A stretch of DNA of 29,712 bases from JBHIET01 sp046760785 (GCA_046760785.1 JBHIET010000040.1:1-29712), one strand, 5' to 3'; shown: positions 23,508 through 29,712, counted from the stretch's first letter. Made by a program: numbers and translations. The notes: a model not told the origin generated them from the letters alone.

Positions 23508-24461
23508 ATGTTCGAGCGGGTGAGAGAGGACATTCAAACCGTCTTTGCCAAGGACCCGGCCGCCAAGACTGTATGGGAGGTACTACTCTGTTATCCGGGG
23601 CTGCACGCCGTCTGGCTACACCGGTTGGCCCATTTCCTGTGGCAGCGCAGGCTCCTATTCCTGGGCCGAGTGGTCTCGCACGCCAACCGCTGGCTGACCG
23701 GCGTGGAAATCCACCCCGGGGCGCGCATTGGTCGCCGCTTCTTCATTGACCATGGGATGGGCGTGGTGATCGGAGAGACAAGCGAAATCGGCGACGACGT
23801 GCTGATATATCAGGGGGTCGTGCTGGGAGGCACGCGTGCGGAGAAGACGAAGCGACATCCCACCATCGGAGACAAGGTCGTCATCGGCGCCGGTGCGACG
23901 GTCCTGGGCCCGATCACGGTGGGTGATAACGCCCGGATTGGCGCCGGCTCGGTGGTGATCAAGCCGGTGCCAGGTGGCGCGACGATCGTAGGCGTGCCAG
24001 GCCACATCGCGGGTGGTCGGCGCTCGAAAAAGCCCAGCGTGGACCTGGAGCACGGCTGGTTGCCTGACCCGGTGTTGCGGACGCTCAGCGAGACGCTGGA
24101 CCGACAAGGCCGGCTGGAGGAACGGGTGCGAGAGTTGGAGCACGTGCTTTCGCGCGTCCCCCCGCCGCCCGCCAAAGAATCCGATATCCGCGAGGCCCTG
24201 CGGGAGGTGATTGATCCCGAGGTGGGCACCAACGTCGTGGACCTGGGGCTGATCCGACAGATCACGCTCAATGGACGGGGCGTGGAAGTGCGTATGGTGT
24301 TGACCTCTCCCGAATGTCCGCTGGCGGGGCACCTCGTCGAGCAGGTCCGGCGCAAGGTCAGAAGTGTGGCGGGCGGCGAGCCAGTCGAAGTGGTGCTCCT
24401 GGACGAGACCTGGAGTTGGAACGACGCTGCCCCACGCTTACTTTGGGGGGATGGGATATGA
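23508..24461 (+). CDS. cysE: Serine O-acetyltransferase fused to a DUF59/MIP18 domain
   Basis: A 317-residue fusion. Residues 1-170 are a short-type serine acetyltransferase with a left-handed beta-helix: EIHPGARIGRRFFIDHGMGVVIGET carries the catalytic Asp/His, and hexapeptide repeats run to GVPGHIAGG. It makes O-acetylserine for CysK. A charged helix (about 190-215) links to a DUF59/MIP18 domain (about 224-305) with IDPEVGTNVVDLGLI and Cys270 in TSPECPLAG; this family (SufT/Cia2-like) helps Fe-S cluster assembly. The ATG at 23508 starts the homology; its Shine-Dalgarno is weak, GGAGGG being 17 bases away. The stop overlaps the hgcA start (ATGA). Confidence 0.9.
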   Translation: MFERVREDIQTVFAKDPAAKTVWEVLLCYPGLHAVWLHRLAHFLWQRRLLFLGRVVSHANRWLTGVEIHPGARIGRRFFIDHGMGVVIGETSEIGDDVLIYQGVVLGGTRAEKTKRHPTIGDKVVIGAGATVLGPITVGDNARIGAGSVVIKPVPGGATIVGVPGHIAGGRRSKKPSVDLEHGWLPDPVLRTLSETLDRQGRLEERVRELEHVLSRVPPPPAKESDIREALREVIDPEVGTNVVDLGLIRQITLNGRGVEVRMVLTSPECPLAGHLVEQVRRKVRSVAGGEPVEVVLLDETWSWNDAAPRLLWGDGI

Positions 24462-25426
24462 AACGCATCTCTATTCAACCTGTGACCAACGCTATCACCT
24501 GGGCGAACCGCTGGGATCACTTCCTGGCGCGCTGGGGCGTGAACCGCAGCGGACATCGGGTTGAGCCGGGGCTGTACGCTTTGGGCAATCCCACGCCGGA
24601 TTTGCCCGTCTTTGTGACCGCCAACTACACGCTCAGCTTCGACGCGCTGCGCTCAGCGCTGGCTGGAATTGACGGCTACATTCTGGTGCTGGATACCCAG
24701 GGCATCAACGTCTGGTGTGCGGCTGGCAAGGGCTCCTTCGGCACCGACGAATTGGTGCACCGGATCGAGGAGACCGGTCTCAGCAACGTGGTCAGCCATC
24801 GTGTGCTGATCCTGCCCCAATTGGGCGCAGCTGGCGTCGCCGCGCACGAGGTCAAGAAGCGGTCGGGGTTCAAGGTCGAATACGGCCCCGTACGAGCGGC
24901 CGACCTGCCAGAGTATCTCCAGACCCACCGGGCCACACCGGAGATGCGCCGGGTACGCTTCACCCTGCGTGATCGCCTGATCCTGATTCCGGTGGAGCTG
25001 GTTCACGTCCTGCTGCCGCTGTTGATCGCGACGGTGGTCGTGTTCCTCGTCAGCGGCCTTGGGGCGTCTATGGCCGTCGCCGCGGCCATCCTGGCCGGCG
25101 TAGTCTTGTTCCCCATCTTGTTGCCCTGGCTCCCGACCCGCGACTTCAGCAGCAAGGGGTTCATCCTGGGCGGCGTGGTGGCGCTCCCCTTTTGCGCTGC
25201 GGCGTTCTTGCGTAGCCCGGACGCAGTGTGGTGGCTGCGAGTCAGTGGAGCGCTGACGTACTTGTCCTTGCCCCCGGTGACCGCTTACTTGGCGTTGAAC
25301 TTTACCGGCTCGACGACGTTTACGTCTCGAACCGGGGTCCGGCGCGAGATATTCACCTACGTCCCCATCATGGCCTGGATGTTTGGGATGGGTCTCGCGC
25401 TGACTGTTGTCCTTATCCTGATTTGA
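24458..25426 (+). CDS. hgcA: Mercury-methylating corrinoid protein HgcA
   Basis: A 322-residue protein matching HgcA, the membrane corrinoid protein that passes a methyl group to Hg(II). The signature cap helix NVWCAAGKG (84-92) carries Cys87, the expected lower ligand to cobalt. It is followed by FGTDELVHRIEETGL, VSHRVLILPQLGA and YGPVRAADLP, typical of the corrinoid domain. The C-terminal half has five membrane helices (about 173-200, 204-226, 234-252, 258-281, 297-322), with NFTGSTTFTS between the last two. That membrane part and the adjacent hgcB separate it from acetyl-CoA synthase corrinoid subunits (CdhD/AcsC), which share the Cys motif. It overlaps cysE by ATGA, implying translational coupling. 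Activity is inferred from homology. Confidence 0.94.
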   Translation: MKRISIQPVTNAITWANRWDHFLARWGVNRSGHRVEPGLYALGNPTPDLPVFVTANYTLSFDALRSALAGIDGYILVLDTQGINVWCAAGKGSFGTDELVHRIEETGLSNVVSHRVLILPQLGAAGVAAHEVKKRSGFKVEYGPVRAADLPEYLQTHRATPEMRRVRFTLRDRLILIPVELVHVLLPLLIATVVVFLVSGLGASMAVAAAILAGVVLFPILLPWLPTRDFSSKGFILGGVVALPFCAAAFLRSPDAVWWLRVSGALTYLSLPPVTAYLALNFTGSTTFTSRTGVRREIFTYVPIMAWMFGMGLALTVVLILI

Positions 25427-25442
25427 GTGCAGGGGGATCACA

Positions 25443-25772
25443 ATGATTGATGCTTCTCCACTGAACACACTCCAATACGATCCGGAGCTGTGCATCGGCT
25501 GCGAGATGTGCGTCATCGTCTGCCCACATGGAGTGTTTGCAATGAACAGCCGCCCTGTCCTGAGCCTGCCGAAGGGCATGGCCCGGCTCGTCCACCCCGA
25601 GGCGTGCATGGAGTGTGGGGCCTGCCAGCTCAACTGCCCGGCAGGTGCAATCACGGTGGATAGCGGCGTGGGGTGTGCTGCCGCCATGATGCGCGCTGCT
25701 GTGCTCGGAAAAAGAAGGGCTTCGTGCAGCCCTGAAACTGAATTGCCATGTTTAGACTTTGAGAGGAGGTGA
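25443..25772 (+). CDS. hgcB: HgcB ferredoxin, partner of HgcA
   Basis: A 109-residue protein with two 4Fe-4S motifs: C17/C20/C23/C27 (CIGCEMCVIVCPHG) and C55/C58/C61/C65 (CMECGACQLNCP). CMECGAC and the later GVGCA with C78 are characteristic of HgcB, which returns electrons to HgcA's cobalt and may handle Hg(II). C95 and C103 are C-terminal thiols. Residues 38-45 (PVLSLPKG) are extra compared with the family and are encoded by a dispersed palindromic repeat; without them the spacing of the two cluster motifs would be normal. AGGGGG precedes the ATG. The stop codon is inside the Shine-Dalgarno of the YHS gene. Confidence 0.92.
   Translation: MIDASPLNTLQYDPELCIGCEMCVIVCPHGVFAMNSRPVLSLPKGMARLVHPEACMECGACQLNCPAGAITVDSGVGCAAAMMRAAVLGKRRASCSPETELPCLDFERR
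25554..25577 (+). repeat. CTGAGC-type palindromic repeat inside hgcB
   Basis: CCTGTCCTGAGCCTGCCGAA followed by GGGC. It shares CCTGTCCTGAGC and CGAAGGGC with the arsM copy at 20241-20269 but has a different centre. It falls in the loop between the two ferredoxin motifs and keeps the frame. Confidence 0.75.
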
Positions 25773-25778
25773 GTGACA

Positions 25779-25949
25779 ATGGCCAAGGACGTGGTATGCG
25801 GTATGGAGGTCGATCCGAAGACCGCTGCCGCCAAGACGGAGTACAAGGGCAAGACATACTACTTCTGTGCCCCAGGGTGCAAAGCGGCCTTCGAGAAAGA
25901 CCCGCAGAAGTACCTCAAGGGCAAGGGCGAGGGTGAACACGCACACTGA
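25779..25949 (+). CDS. YHS-domain metal-binding protein
   Basis: A 56-residue protein with the YHS pattern: VVCGMEVDP, then YKGKTYYFCAPGCKAAFEKDPQKYL. Cys7, Cys30 and Cys34 are the usual metal-ligand candidates. YHS domains occur with heavy-metal ATPases and copper or mercury systems and bind soft metals. It begins 6 bases after GGAGGTGA, which overlaps the hgcB stop, so it is translated right after HgcB. The His at the tail (GEHAH) may add ligands. A role in handing Hg(II) or another thiophilic metal to HgcAB is only a suggestion from position. Confidence 0.88.
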   Translation: MAKDVVCGMEVDPKTAAAKTEYKGKTYYFCAPGCKAAFEKDPQKYLKGKGEGEHAH

Positions 25950-25963
25950 GTATGGCGCAGCAG

Positions 25964-25996
25964 GGGGTGGCGGGTCATTTCCAGGCCCGCCGCCCC
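25964..25996 (+). other. Strong hairpin after the hgcAB-YHS genes
   Basis: An 11-pair stem GGGGTGGCGGG/CCCGCCGCCCC (one T-G) with an 11-base loop, 14 bases after the YHS stop. No T-run follows, so it is either a factor-dependent stop or an RNA 3' end stabiliser between the hgc genes and the next group. Confidence 0.5.
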
Positions 25997-26043
25997 ACCC
26001 AATGGAATCAGGCGGCAACTGACCGTAACGGAGCCCCTGCCAA

Positions 26044-27048
26044 ATGCACCATAAAATCATGAGCCCCAAAGCAATCGCTTTGCTTTCCGGCGGGCTGGAC
26101 TCCACCCTGGCGGTGAAACTGATCTTGGATCAGGGCATCGCGGTGGAGGCTCTGAACTTTGTCACCCCCTTCTGCAACTGTAACCGCAAAGGGAGGTGTG
26201 AGGCCAAGCATGTCGCCGACGAGCTTGACATACCCTGCAAGACCATTGCCATCACAGACGAGTTCTTCCAGGTTATCAGGAACCCCAGGCACGGCTATGG
26301 CAGCGGGATGAACCCCTGCCTCGACTGCCGCATCCTGATGTTCTCCCGGGCCAGGGAGCGGATGGAAAAGATCAGCGCTGCTTTCGTTTTCACTGGCGAG
26401 GTGCTGGGGCAGCGGCCGATGTCCCAACACCGGCGGGCTATGCGCACCATCGAGCGTGAATCGGGCCTGGACGGACGGCTGCTGCGTCCTCTTTCCGCCC
26501 GGCTGCTTGAGCCTACTCTCCCTGAGAAAGAGGGCCTCGTGGACCGCGAGAAACTCCTGGCGCTCCAGGGACGCTCCCGCAAGCCGCAGATGGCCCTGGC
26601 CGAGGAGTTGGGCATCAGCGATTACCCCTGCCCGGCAGGCGGGTGTCTGCTCACCGACCCCGGCTTTGCCCGGCGGATGCGGGACCTGATGCGTTTCCGC
26701 CCGGACTTCGATCTCAACGACATCAACCTGCTGAAAATTGGCCGGCACTTTAGACTTTCGCCCCAAACCAAAGCGGTGGTGGGACGGAACGAAGAAGAAA
26801 ACCACCGCCTCCTGATCCTGGCCCGTCAGCGCGATCTCCTCTTCGAGGTCAAAGGCTGTGGCAGCCCGGTCACACTTCTGCGGGGTGAAACAGACGTGGG
26901 CGAACTTTGTGCCGCGATCACGGCACGCTACAGCGACGCGCAAGGCGGTGAGGTAGAGGTGCACTACGGAGCAGACTATGCCGCGTTGAGTGAGGTAATC
27001 CTGGTCTCGCCACTAGGCGAGGATGATCTGACCAGGCTGAGAATCTAG
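26044..27048 (+). CDS. PP-loop ATPase of the tRNA-thiolation (MnmA/ThiI-like) superfamily
   Basis: A 334-residue adenine nucleotide alpha-hydrolase. The PP-loop is SGGLDS (15-20). CNCNRKGRC (44-52) may bind a metal, and NPCLDC (91-95) plus DYPCPAGGCLL (about 198-208) give two further Cys pairs of the type used for sulfur transfer. The middle (GEVLGQRPMSQH) is typical of a family often labelled thiouridylase or DUF814-linked; the true substrate is not established, though tRNA or another sulfur acceptor is likely. GGAG lies 10 bases before the first ATG; a second ATG five codons in is possible. A sulfur-transfer enzyme fits the cysteine/thiF context. Confidence 0.75.
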   Translation: MHHKIMSPKAIALLSGGLDSTLAVKLILDQGIAVEALNFVTPFCNCNRKGRCEAKHVADELDIPCKTIAITDEFFQVIRNPRHGYGSGMNPCLDCRILMFSRARERMEKISAAFVFTGEVLGQRPMSQHRRAMRTIERESGLDGRLLRPLSARLLEPTLPEKEGLVDREKLLALQGRSRKPQMALAEELGISDYPCPAGGCLLTDPGFARRMRDLMRFRPDFDLNDINLLKIGRHFRLSPQTKAVVGRNEEENHRLLILARQRDLLFEVKGCGSPVTLLRGETDVGELCAAITARYSDAQGGEVEVHYGADYAALSEVILVSPLGEDDLTRLRI

Positions 27049-27072
27049 AATAGAGGACGAGGGGGTATCTTG

Positions 27073-27279
27073 ATGTCGAGGAAGGAAAAGCGAGGGGGCA
27101 AGAAGAATAGGAAACGTGCGCCGGCAAGATCACAGAGTAAGACAGGCTTGTACGTGGCCCTGCCGCTGCTGGCGTTTGCGCTTCTCGTCGTCGGAGGTTG
27201 GGTCCTCAACCGGCGCCAGTGGTGGTATGAGGGAACTAAGGCAACGATGCGGGCACAAACGCCGAGAGGCACGTCTTGA
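27073..27279 (+). CDS. Small single-pass membrane protein upstream of ccdA
   Basis: A 68-residue protein. A very basic N-terminus (SRKEKRGGKKNRKRAPARS) is followed by one membrane helix (about 26-45, YVALPLLAFALLVVGGWVL) and a short outside tail (NRRQWWYEGTKATMR). No family recognised. The basic end should stay in the cytoplasm. AGGGGG lies 7 bases before the ATG. Its stop overlaps the ccdA start (TGATG), so the two are coupled. Such a position is often held by a TlpA-like thioredoxin with the same kind of anchor; here the thioredoxin part is absent. Confidence 0.7.
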   Translation: MSRKEKRGGKKNRKRAPARSQSKTGLYVALPLLAFALLVVGGWVLNRRQWWYEGTKATMRAQTPRGTS

Positions 27280-28010
27280 TGGAAACCCCGCACATCTCTC
27301 TGTTCTTGGCCCTCAGCGCCGGAGTGCTCTCCTTCGCTTCACCGTGTGTGCTGCCTTTGGTGCCGGCCTACCTGGGCTATTTGAGCGGAGCGGCCCTCAC
27401 CTCGGACGATCAGCCGGCTACCCGCAGATGGACTACTTTCCTACACGCATTGGCCTTTGTTGTAGGGTTCTCGGTCGTCTTCACCGCACTGGGTGCTTCG
27501 ATGGGTATGATCAGCCATCTGCTCTACAGCTTGCGGTCTATCTTTCAGAAAATAGGTGGCGTCGTCCTCGTCATCTTTGGCCTGCATACGATGGGCTTGT
27601 GGAAAATCCCGTTTTTGTACAGAGAATGGCGTCTCCAGGTAGATTTGGCGAGAAGGTGGGGACTGGTATCCTCATTCCTCGTGGGGACCATCTTCGCCGC
27701 CGCCTGGACACCCTGCGTGGGGCCTATCCTGGCGGGCATCCTCATCCTGGCCAGCACGGGCGGTTCGGTTGGGCAAGGGGCGTCGTTACTCTTTGTCTAT
27801 TCCCTGGGACTTGGTATACCCTTCCTGCTGGTCGGTCTGTCGCTCGGTTGGGCTACCCCCTTATTGAGACGATTGAATCGTCATGGGCAAGCGATATCCA
27901 TCCTGAGCGGCATACTCCTGACGGCGATGGGGTTTCTCGTTTTCACCGATACGCTTTTCAAGTTGACCGGTTATCTGTCGCGCTATGTCAGCCCACTTCT
28001 GGGCAAATAA
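27279..28010 (+). CDS. ccdA: CcdA-type thiol-disulfide membrane transporter
   Basis: A 243-residue protein with six predicted membrane helices of the CcdA/DsbD-beta family, which carries reducing power from cytoplasmic thioredoxin to the outside. Both functional Cys are present: ASPCVLPLVPAYLGYLSG near residue 23 and AAWTPCVGPILAGIL near residue 145, each followed by Pro in the typical way. It is used for cytochrome c maturation or for reducing extracytoplasmic thiols. No resA/tlpA or ccs genes lie nearby. A link to thiol supply for metal handling is only a positional suggestion. Confidence 0.9.
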   Translation: METPHISLFLALSAGVLSFASPCVLPLVPAYLGYLSGAALTSDDQPATRRWTTFLHALAFVVGFSVVFTALGASMGMISHLLYSLRSIFQKIGGVVLVIFGLHTMGLWKIPFLYREWRLQVDLARRWGLVSSFLVGTIFAAAWTPCVGPILAGILILASTGGSVGQGASLLFVYSLGLGIPFLLVGLSLGWATPLLRRLNRHGQAISILSGILLTAMGFLVFTDTLFKLTGYLSRYVSPLLGK

Positions 28011-28121
28011 AAAAGGCCGTCCCGATGGCCCGGAGGAGCCAATGCTGGACAGGGTCGAATAGGCGGGCAGCAGAGTTACTGGCAGGGGCCTGGGATGCCC
28101 TGCACATGCCGGAGGTGAAGA
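28011..28121 (+). promoter_or_regulatory. Structured leader upstream of the second thiF gene
   Basis: The 111-base gap is rich in paired segments: GCCA/TGGC enclosing TGCTG/CAGCA around 28048-28097, then GCAGGG/CCCTGC around 28097-28120, just before GGAGGTGA. The nested layout ahead of a MoeB/ThiF-like gene recalls molybdenum/tungsten cofactor leader RNAs, but I could not match the known consensus with confidence. It may be an unassigned cis-regulatory RNA. Confidence 0.35.
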
Positions 28122-28979
28122 ATGACAGTGGACAGAGAGGCTTTGCAAAGGCAGATTGACGCGCTGGCGCAAGAGGAGAATGGCACGCGTATCGTCCGCC
28201 TCCAGCAGGTGCGCGAGTTGGCCACCACAAACGAATGCTCGATTCGCGACGTGGAACTGGCAGCGCTAGAAATGAGTGTCGTTCCCTGGCGCTACGTGCG
28301 CAACCTGGGGACGGTGGGGCTTGAGGGACAGATCAAGCTTTTGCAGGCCACGGTGGCGGTCGTGGGGTTGGGAGGGCTGGGGGGATACGTGGTGGAGGCA
28401 CTGGCTCGCATGGGGGTGGGGCGGCTGATCCTGATAGATGGCGACGTTTTTGAGGAGCACAACTTCAACCGACAGGTCCTGAGCAGTGAGGCCAAAATGG
28501 GCATGAACAAGGTTCAGGTTGCCCGACAGCGCGTTGCCGAGATCAATGGGGCAGTGGGAGTGACCGGCCACGCGGTGGTGCTCACCCGCGAGAACCTACC
28601 CCAACTTCTGGAGGGAGCCGACGTGGTCGTGGATGCCCTCGACCGGCTGCCCATCCGGCTGATCTTGCAGGAGGGAGCGCAGGCGCTGGACATCCCGATG
28701 GTGCACGGAAGCATCGCAGGGTTCCTGGGACAGGTGATGACCATCTTCCCCGGCGACCCCGGCCTGATCGGCCTGTACGGAGGGCAGAGCGATCTCCCGG
28801 AGCAGGGGCTTGAGGCGCAACTGGGCATTCCGGCTGCGACGCCGATGGCAGTGGCGGCCTGGGAGATACACGAGGTCACAAAGATTCTGGTTGACCGGGG
28901 GGAACTGCTGCGACACCGGCTGCTGGTGATGGATATGGAAGCGGGCACGATGGAGGTCCTGCAACTGGGGACAAGATAA
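28122..28979 (+). CDS. ThiF-family protein lacking zinc and catalytic cysteines
   Basis: A 285-residue E1-like protein. An N-terminal helical extension (about 1-50) precedes the Rossmann core with VGLGGLGGYVVEAL (81-94), IDGDVFEEHNFNRQVL (105-120) and DVVVDALDRLPIR. The zinc CxxC pairs are absent, and the catalytic Cys site reads TPMAVAAW, so it may adenylate without forming a thioester. Similar short versions often accompany aldehyde ferredoxin oxidoreductase and tungsten/molybdenum cofactor genes, none of which is visible here. GGAGGTGA precedes the ATG. It is distinct from the copy at 22445. Confidence 0.85.
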   Translation: MTVDREALQRQIDALAQEENGTRIVRLQQVRELATTNECSIRDVELAALEMSVVPWRYVRNLGTVGLEGQIKLLQATVAVVGLGGLGGYVVEALARMGVGRLILIDGDVFEEHNFNRQVLSSEAKMGMNKVQVARQRVAEINGAVGVTGHAVVLTRENLPQLLEGADVVVDALDRLPIRLILQEGAQALDIPMVHGSIAGFLGQVMTIFPGDPGLIGLYGGQSDLPEQGLEAQLGIPAATPMAVAAWEIHEVTKILVDRGELLRHRLLVMDMEAGTMEVLQLGTR

Positions 28980-28981
28980 CG

Positions 28982-29009
28982 CTCTCCGCCATCGCAGGAG
29001 GATGGAGAG
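28982..29009 (+). terminator. Hairpin after the second thiF gene
   Basis: CTCT...CCATC pairs with GATGG-AGAG, with three bases bulged, just after the stop. There is no T-run, so its terminator function is doubtful. Confidence 0.35.
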
Positions 29010-29108
29010 GCGTCAGGTTGGCCCGGTAGGGGGACCAGAGAGGCACCGCTGCTTCAGAGAGTGATTATCTGCATCACCTCACTCCCCGGTCAGCGCGGGT
29101 TGATCACT

Positions 29109-29186
29109 GGCGGCCGGCAGGTAGGCGAAGAAGGAATTGGGCGATACGGGGATGACGTGTTGTTCGAGCGCATACTCGAACAAGGG
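29109..29186 (-). pseudogene. rmuC: Fragment of rmuC (DNA recombination protein)
   Basis: On the minus strand the residues PLFEYALEQHVIPVSPNSFF and AYLPA match the conserved core of RmuC, where a nuclease-fold strand reads like EYALE-x-VIPVSPN-x-FYAYL. Only about 26 residues remain: neither the preceding catalytic region nor the C-terminal helices are visible in any frame. The rest of 28980-29397 shows no intact gene. Confidence 0.5.
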
Positions 29187-29314
29187 GTGGCGGTGGCTCT
29201 GGCGGATGCGCTGGACACCGGTGATGCTCAACGCAACGGAAGGTCCAAGATTGAGATTCACTACCGGACACTTTCTGCCAAGCGGGGCATCTGAAAGGCC
29301 ACAGGGATGCGGAA

Positions 29315-29401
29315 ATGCTCATTCAAGAAGTGATCAAGCAGGTTCAAGCCGAGTTGGAAGAGGCTCAAGTCACAGCGATCAAGTGGCACGGGGCAAGATG
29401 A
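29315..29401 (+). CDS. Short helical reading frame, possible gene remnant
   Basis: A 28-residue frame (MLIQEVIKQVQAELEEAQ, then VTAIKWHGAR) whose stop overlaps the next ATG (ATGA). It is amphipathic and helical. It is too short to assign. The overlap suggests a real small gene or the end of a broken one. Confidence 0.3.
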   Translation: MLIQEVIKQVQAELEEAQVTAIKWHGAR

Positions 29402-29712
29402 CCGAACAAGAGTACGATGAACTGATAATTGAAACTGAGGAAGGCCGTCAGTATTGGGAGTCTGAACTTGCCCGACTTAAGGAACTGAGGGATAATCAAG
29501 ACAAGGTACAAGCTGGTATTGATTATGTCAGTCGGCTAACGGCAAATATCGAGAAGGTGCTATCCATTACAGACATCCCGCCCGATGAACTGAAGAAACT
29601 GCCAGAGGAGAAACGCAACGAGGTATTGAAGACACGTCAAGACGTAATTAGAGTACTCGGAGACCCTTTCATAATCTGTCCAAAAGACGTCACTACTCAG
29701 CCTGAGCAGCGT
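29398..29712 (+). CDS. Partial coiled-coil protein running off the window
   Basis: At least 105 residues with no stop before the edge. Residues about 5-60 form a charged coiled coil (EYDELIIETEEGRQYWESEL, then ARLKEL). DIPPDELKKLPEEKRNEVL follows, then a short hydrophobic stretch VIRVLGDPFIICP. The pattern resembles the C-terminal helical region of large serine recombinases, where an EYD start, a coiled coil and an LP-E-ERR segment precede a final beta strand. If so, the catalytic N-terminal part is missing upstream and this is a fragment. Third codon positions are more A/T-rich than in neighbours, suggesting transfer. Confidence 0.4.
   Translation, partial: MTEQEYDELIIETEEGRQYWESELARLKELRDNQDKVQAGIDYVSRLTANIEKVLSITDIPPDELKKLPEEKRNEVLKTRQDVIRVLGDPFIICPKDVTTQPEQR

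Noticed and set aside
24458..25426. HgcA as an acetyl-CoA synthase corrinoid subunit (CdhD/AcsC-like)
   Set aside because: The Cys motif is similar, but five C-terminal membrane helices, NFTGSTTFTS and the adjacent HgcB-type ferredoxin fit HgcA.
24653..25852. Long minus-strand frame of 399 codons opposite hgcA/hgcB
   Set aside because: It is antisense to proteins with clear family motifs, has no Shine-Dalgarno or homology, and reads as a GC-rich shadow.
26008..26964. Minus-strand frame of 318 codons opposite the PP-loop gene
   Set aside because: The plus strand has SGGLDS and several conserved Cys pairs; the minus frame is His/Gln-rich without any recognisable domain.
19439..28979. mer-type mercury resistance operon (merA, merB, merR, merT/P)
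   Set aside because: No flavin reductase, lyase or MerR-like frame was found; only methylation-type genes are present.
29061..29294. Plus-strand 77-codon frame at the right end
   Set aside because: It is largely antisense to the RmuC-like fragment and has no homology or clear start signal.

Overview
The window looks like a chromosomal piece of a GC-rich, probably anaerobic bacterium. My best guess is Chloroflexota (Anaerolineae-like); this is an inference. It rests on lipoproteins with Pro/Thr-rich linkers after the anchor, a large PAS/GAF histidine kinase, several dispersed repeat families (GGATGCT-type, TTGGTNRN octamers, GACAAGG-type runs and a CCTGTCCTGAGC-type palindrome), and hgcAB-type genes. 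No 16S rRNA or other decisive marker is present.

Layout. 62-6117 (minus): surface and envelope genes, namely a DUF4230 membrane protein, an O-antigen ligase-like polymerase carrying low-complexity inserts, a G5/beta-propeller lipoprotein with a leaderless-type promoter, a trypsin-like protease and a PEBP lipoprotein. 6417-11326 (plus): a small unknown gene with a consensus promoter, a B12-binding radical SAM enzyme with a perfect terminator, and lon with a bidirectional terminator. 11358-16762 (minus): an LppM-like lipoprotein and a two-component pair (1185-residue kinase plus single-domain receiver) downstream of a decayed ABC binding-protein fragment. 16817-19169 (minus): tRNA-Arg(GCG), tRNA-Ser(GCT), tRNA-Ser(TGA), serS and a small membrane protein behind a TTGACA-18-TATAAT promoter.

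19439-25949 is the most interesting part. An arsR-arsM unit (minus) is divergent from a plus-strand operon starting at a consensus promoter (20833-20861): an Rrf2 regulator with three cysteines, cysK, a zinc-type ThiF/MoeB E1-like enzyme, a serine acetyltransferase fused to a DUF59/MIP18 domain, hgcA, hgcB and a 56-residue YHS metal-binding protein. HgcA has the NVWCAAGKG cap-helix motif and five membrane helices. HgcB has two 4Fe-4S motifs including CMECGAC. By homology the pair is the mercury-methylating corrinoid protein and its ferredoxin. The hgcA start overlaps the cysE stop (ATGA), so cysteine synthesis and mercury methylation appear to be co-transcribed, next to arsenic methylation. 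Both arsM and hgcB carry in-frame copies of the same palindromic repeat. Two similar inverted-repeat operators lie before arsR and before arsM.

26044-28979 (plus) continues with a PP-loop ATPase of the tRNA-thiolation type, a small membrane protein, CcdA, and a second ThiF-family protein lacking the zinc and catalytic cysteines, behind a structured leader. The right end (28980-29712) holds an rmuC remnant and a coiled-coil reading frame cut by the window edge; it looks like a decayed accessory region.
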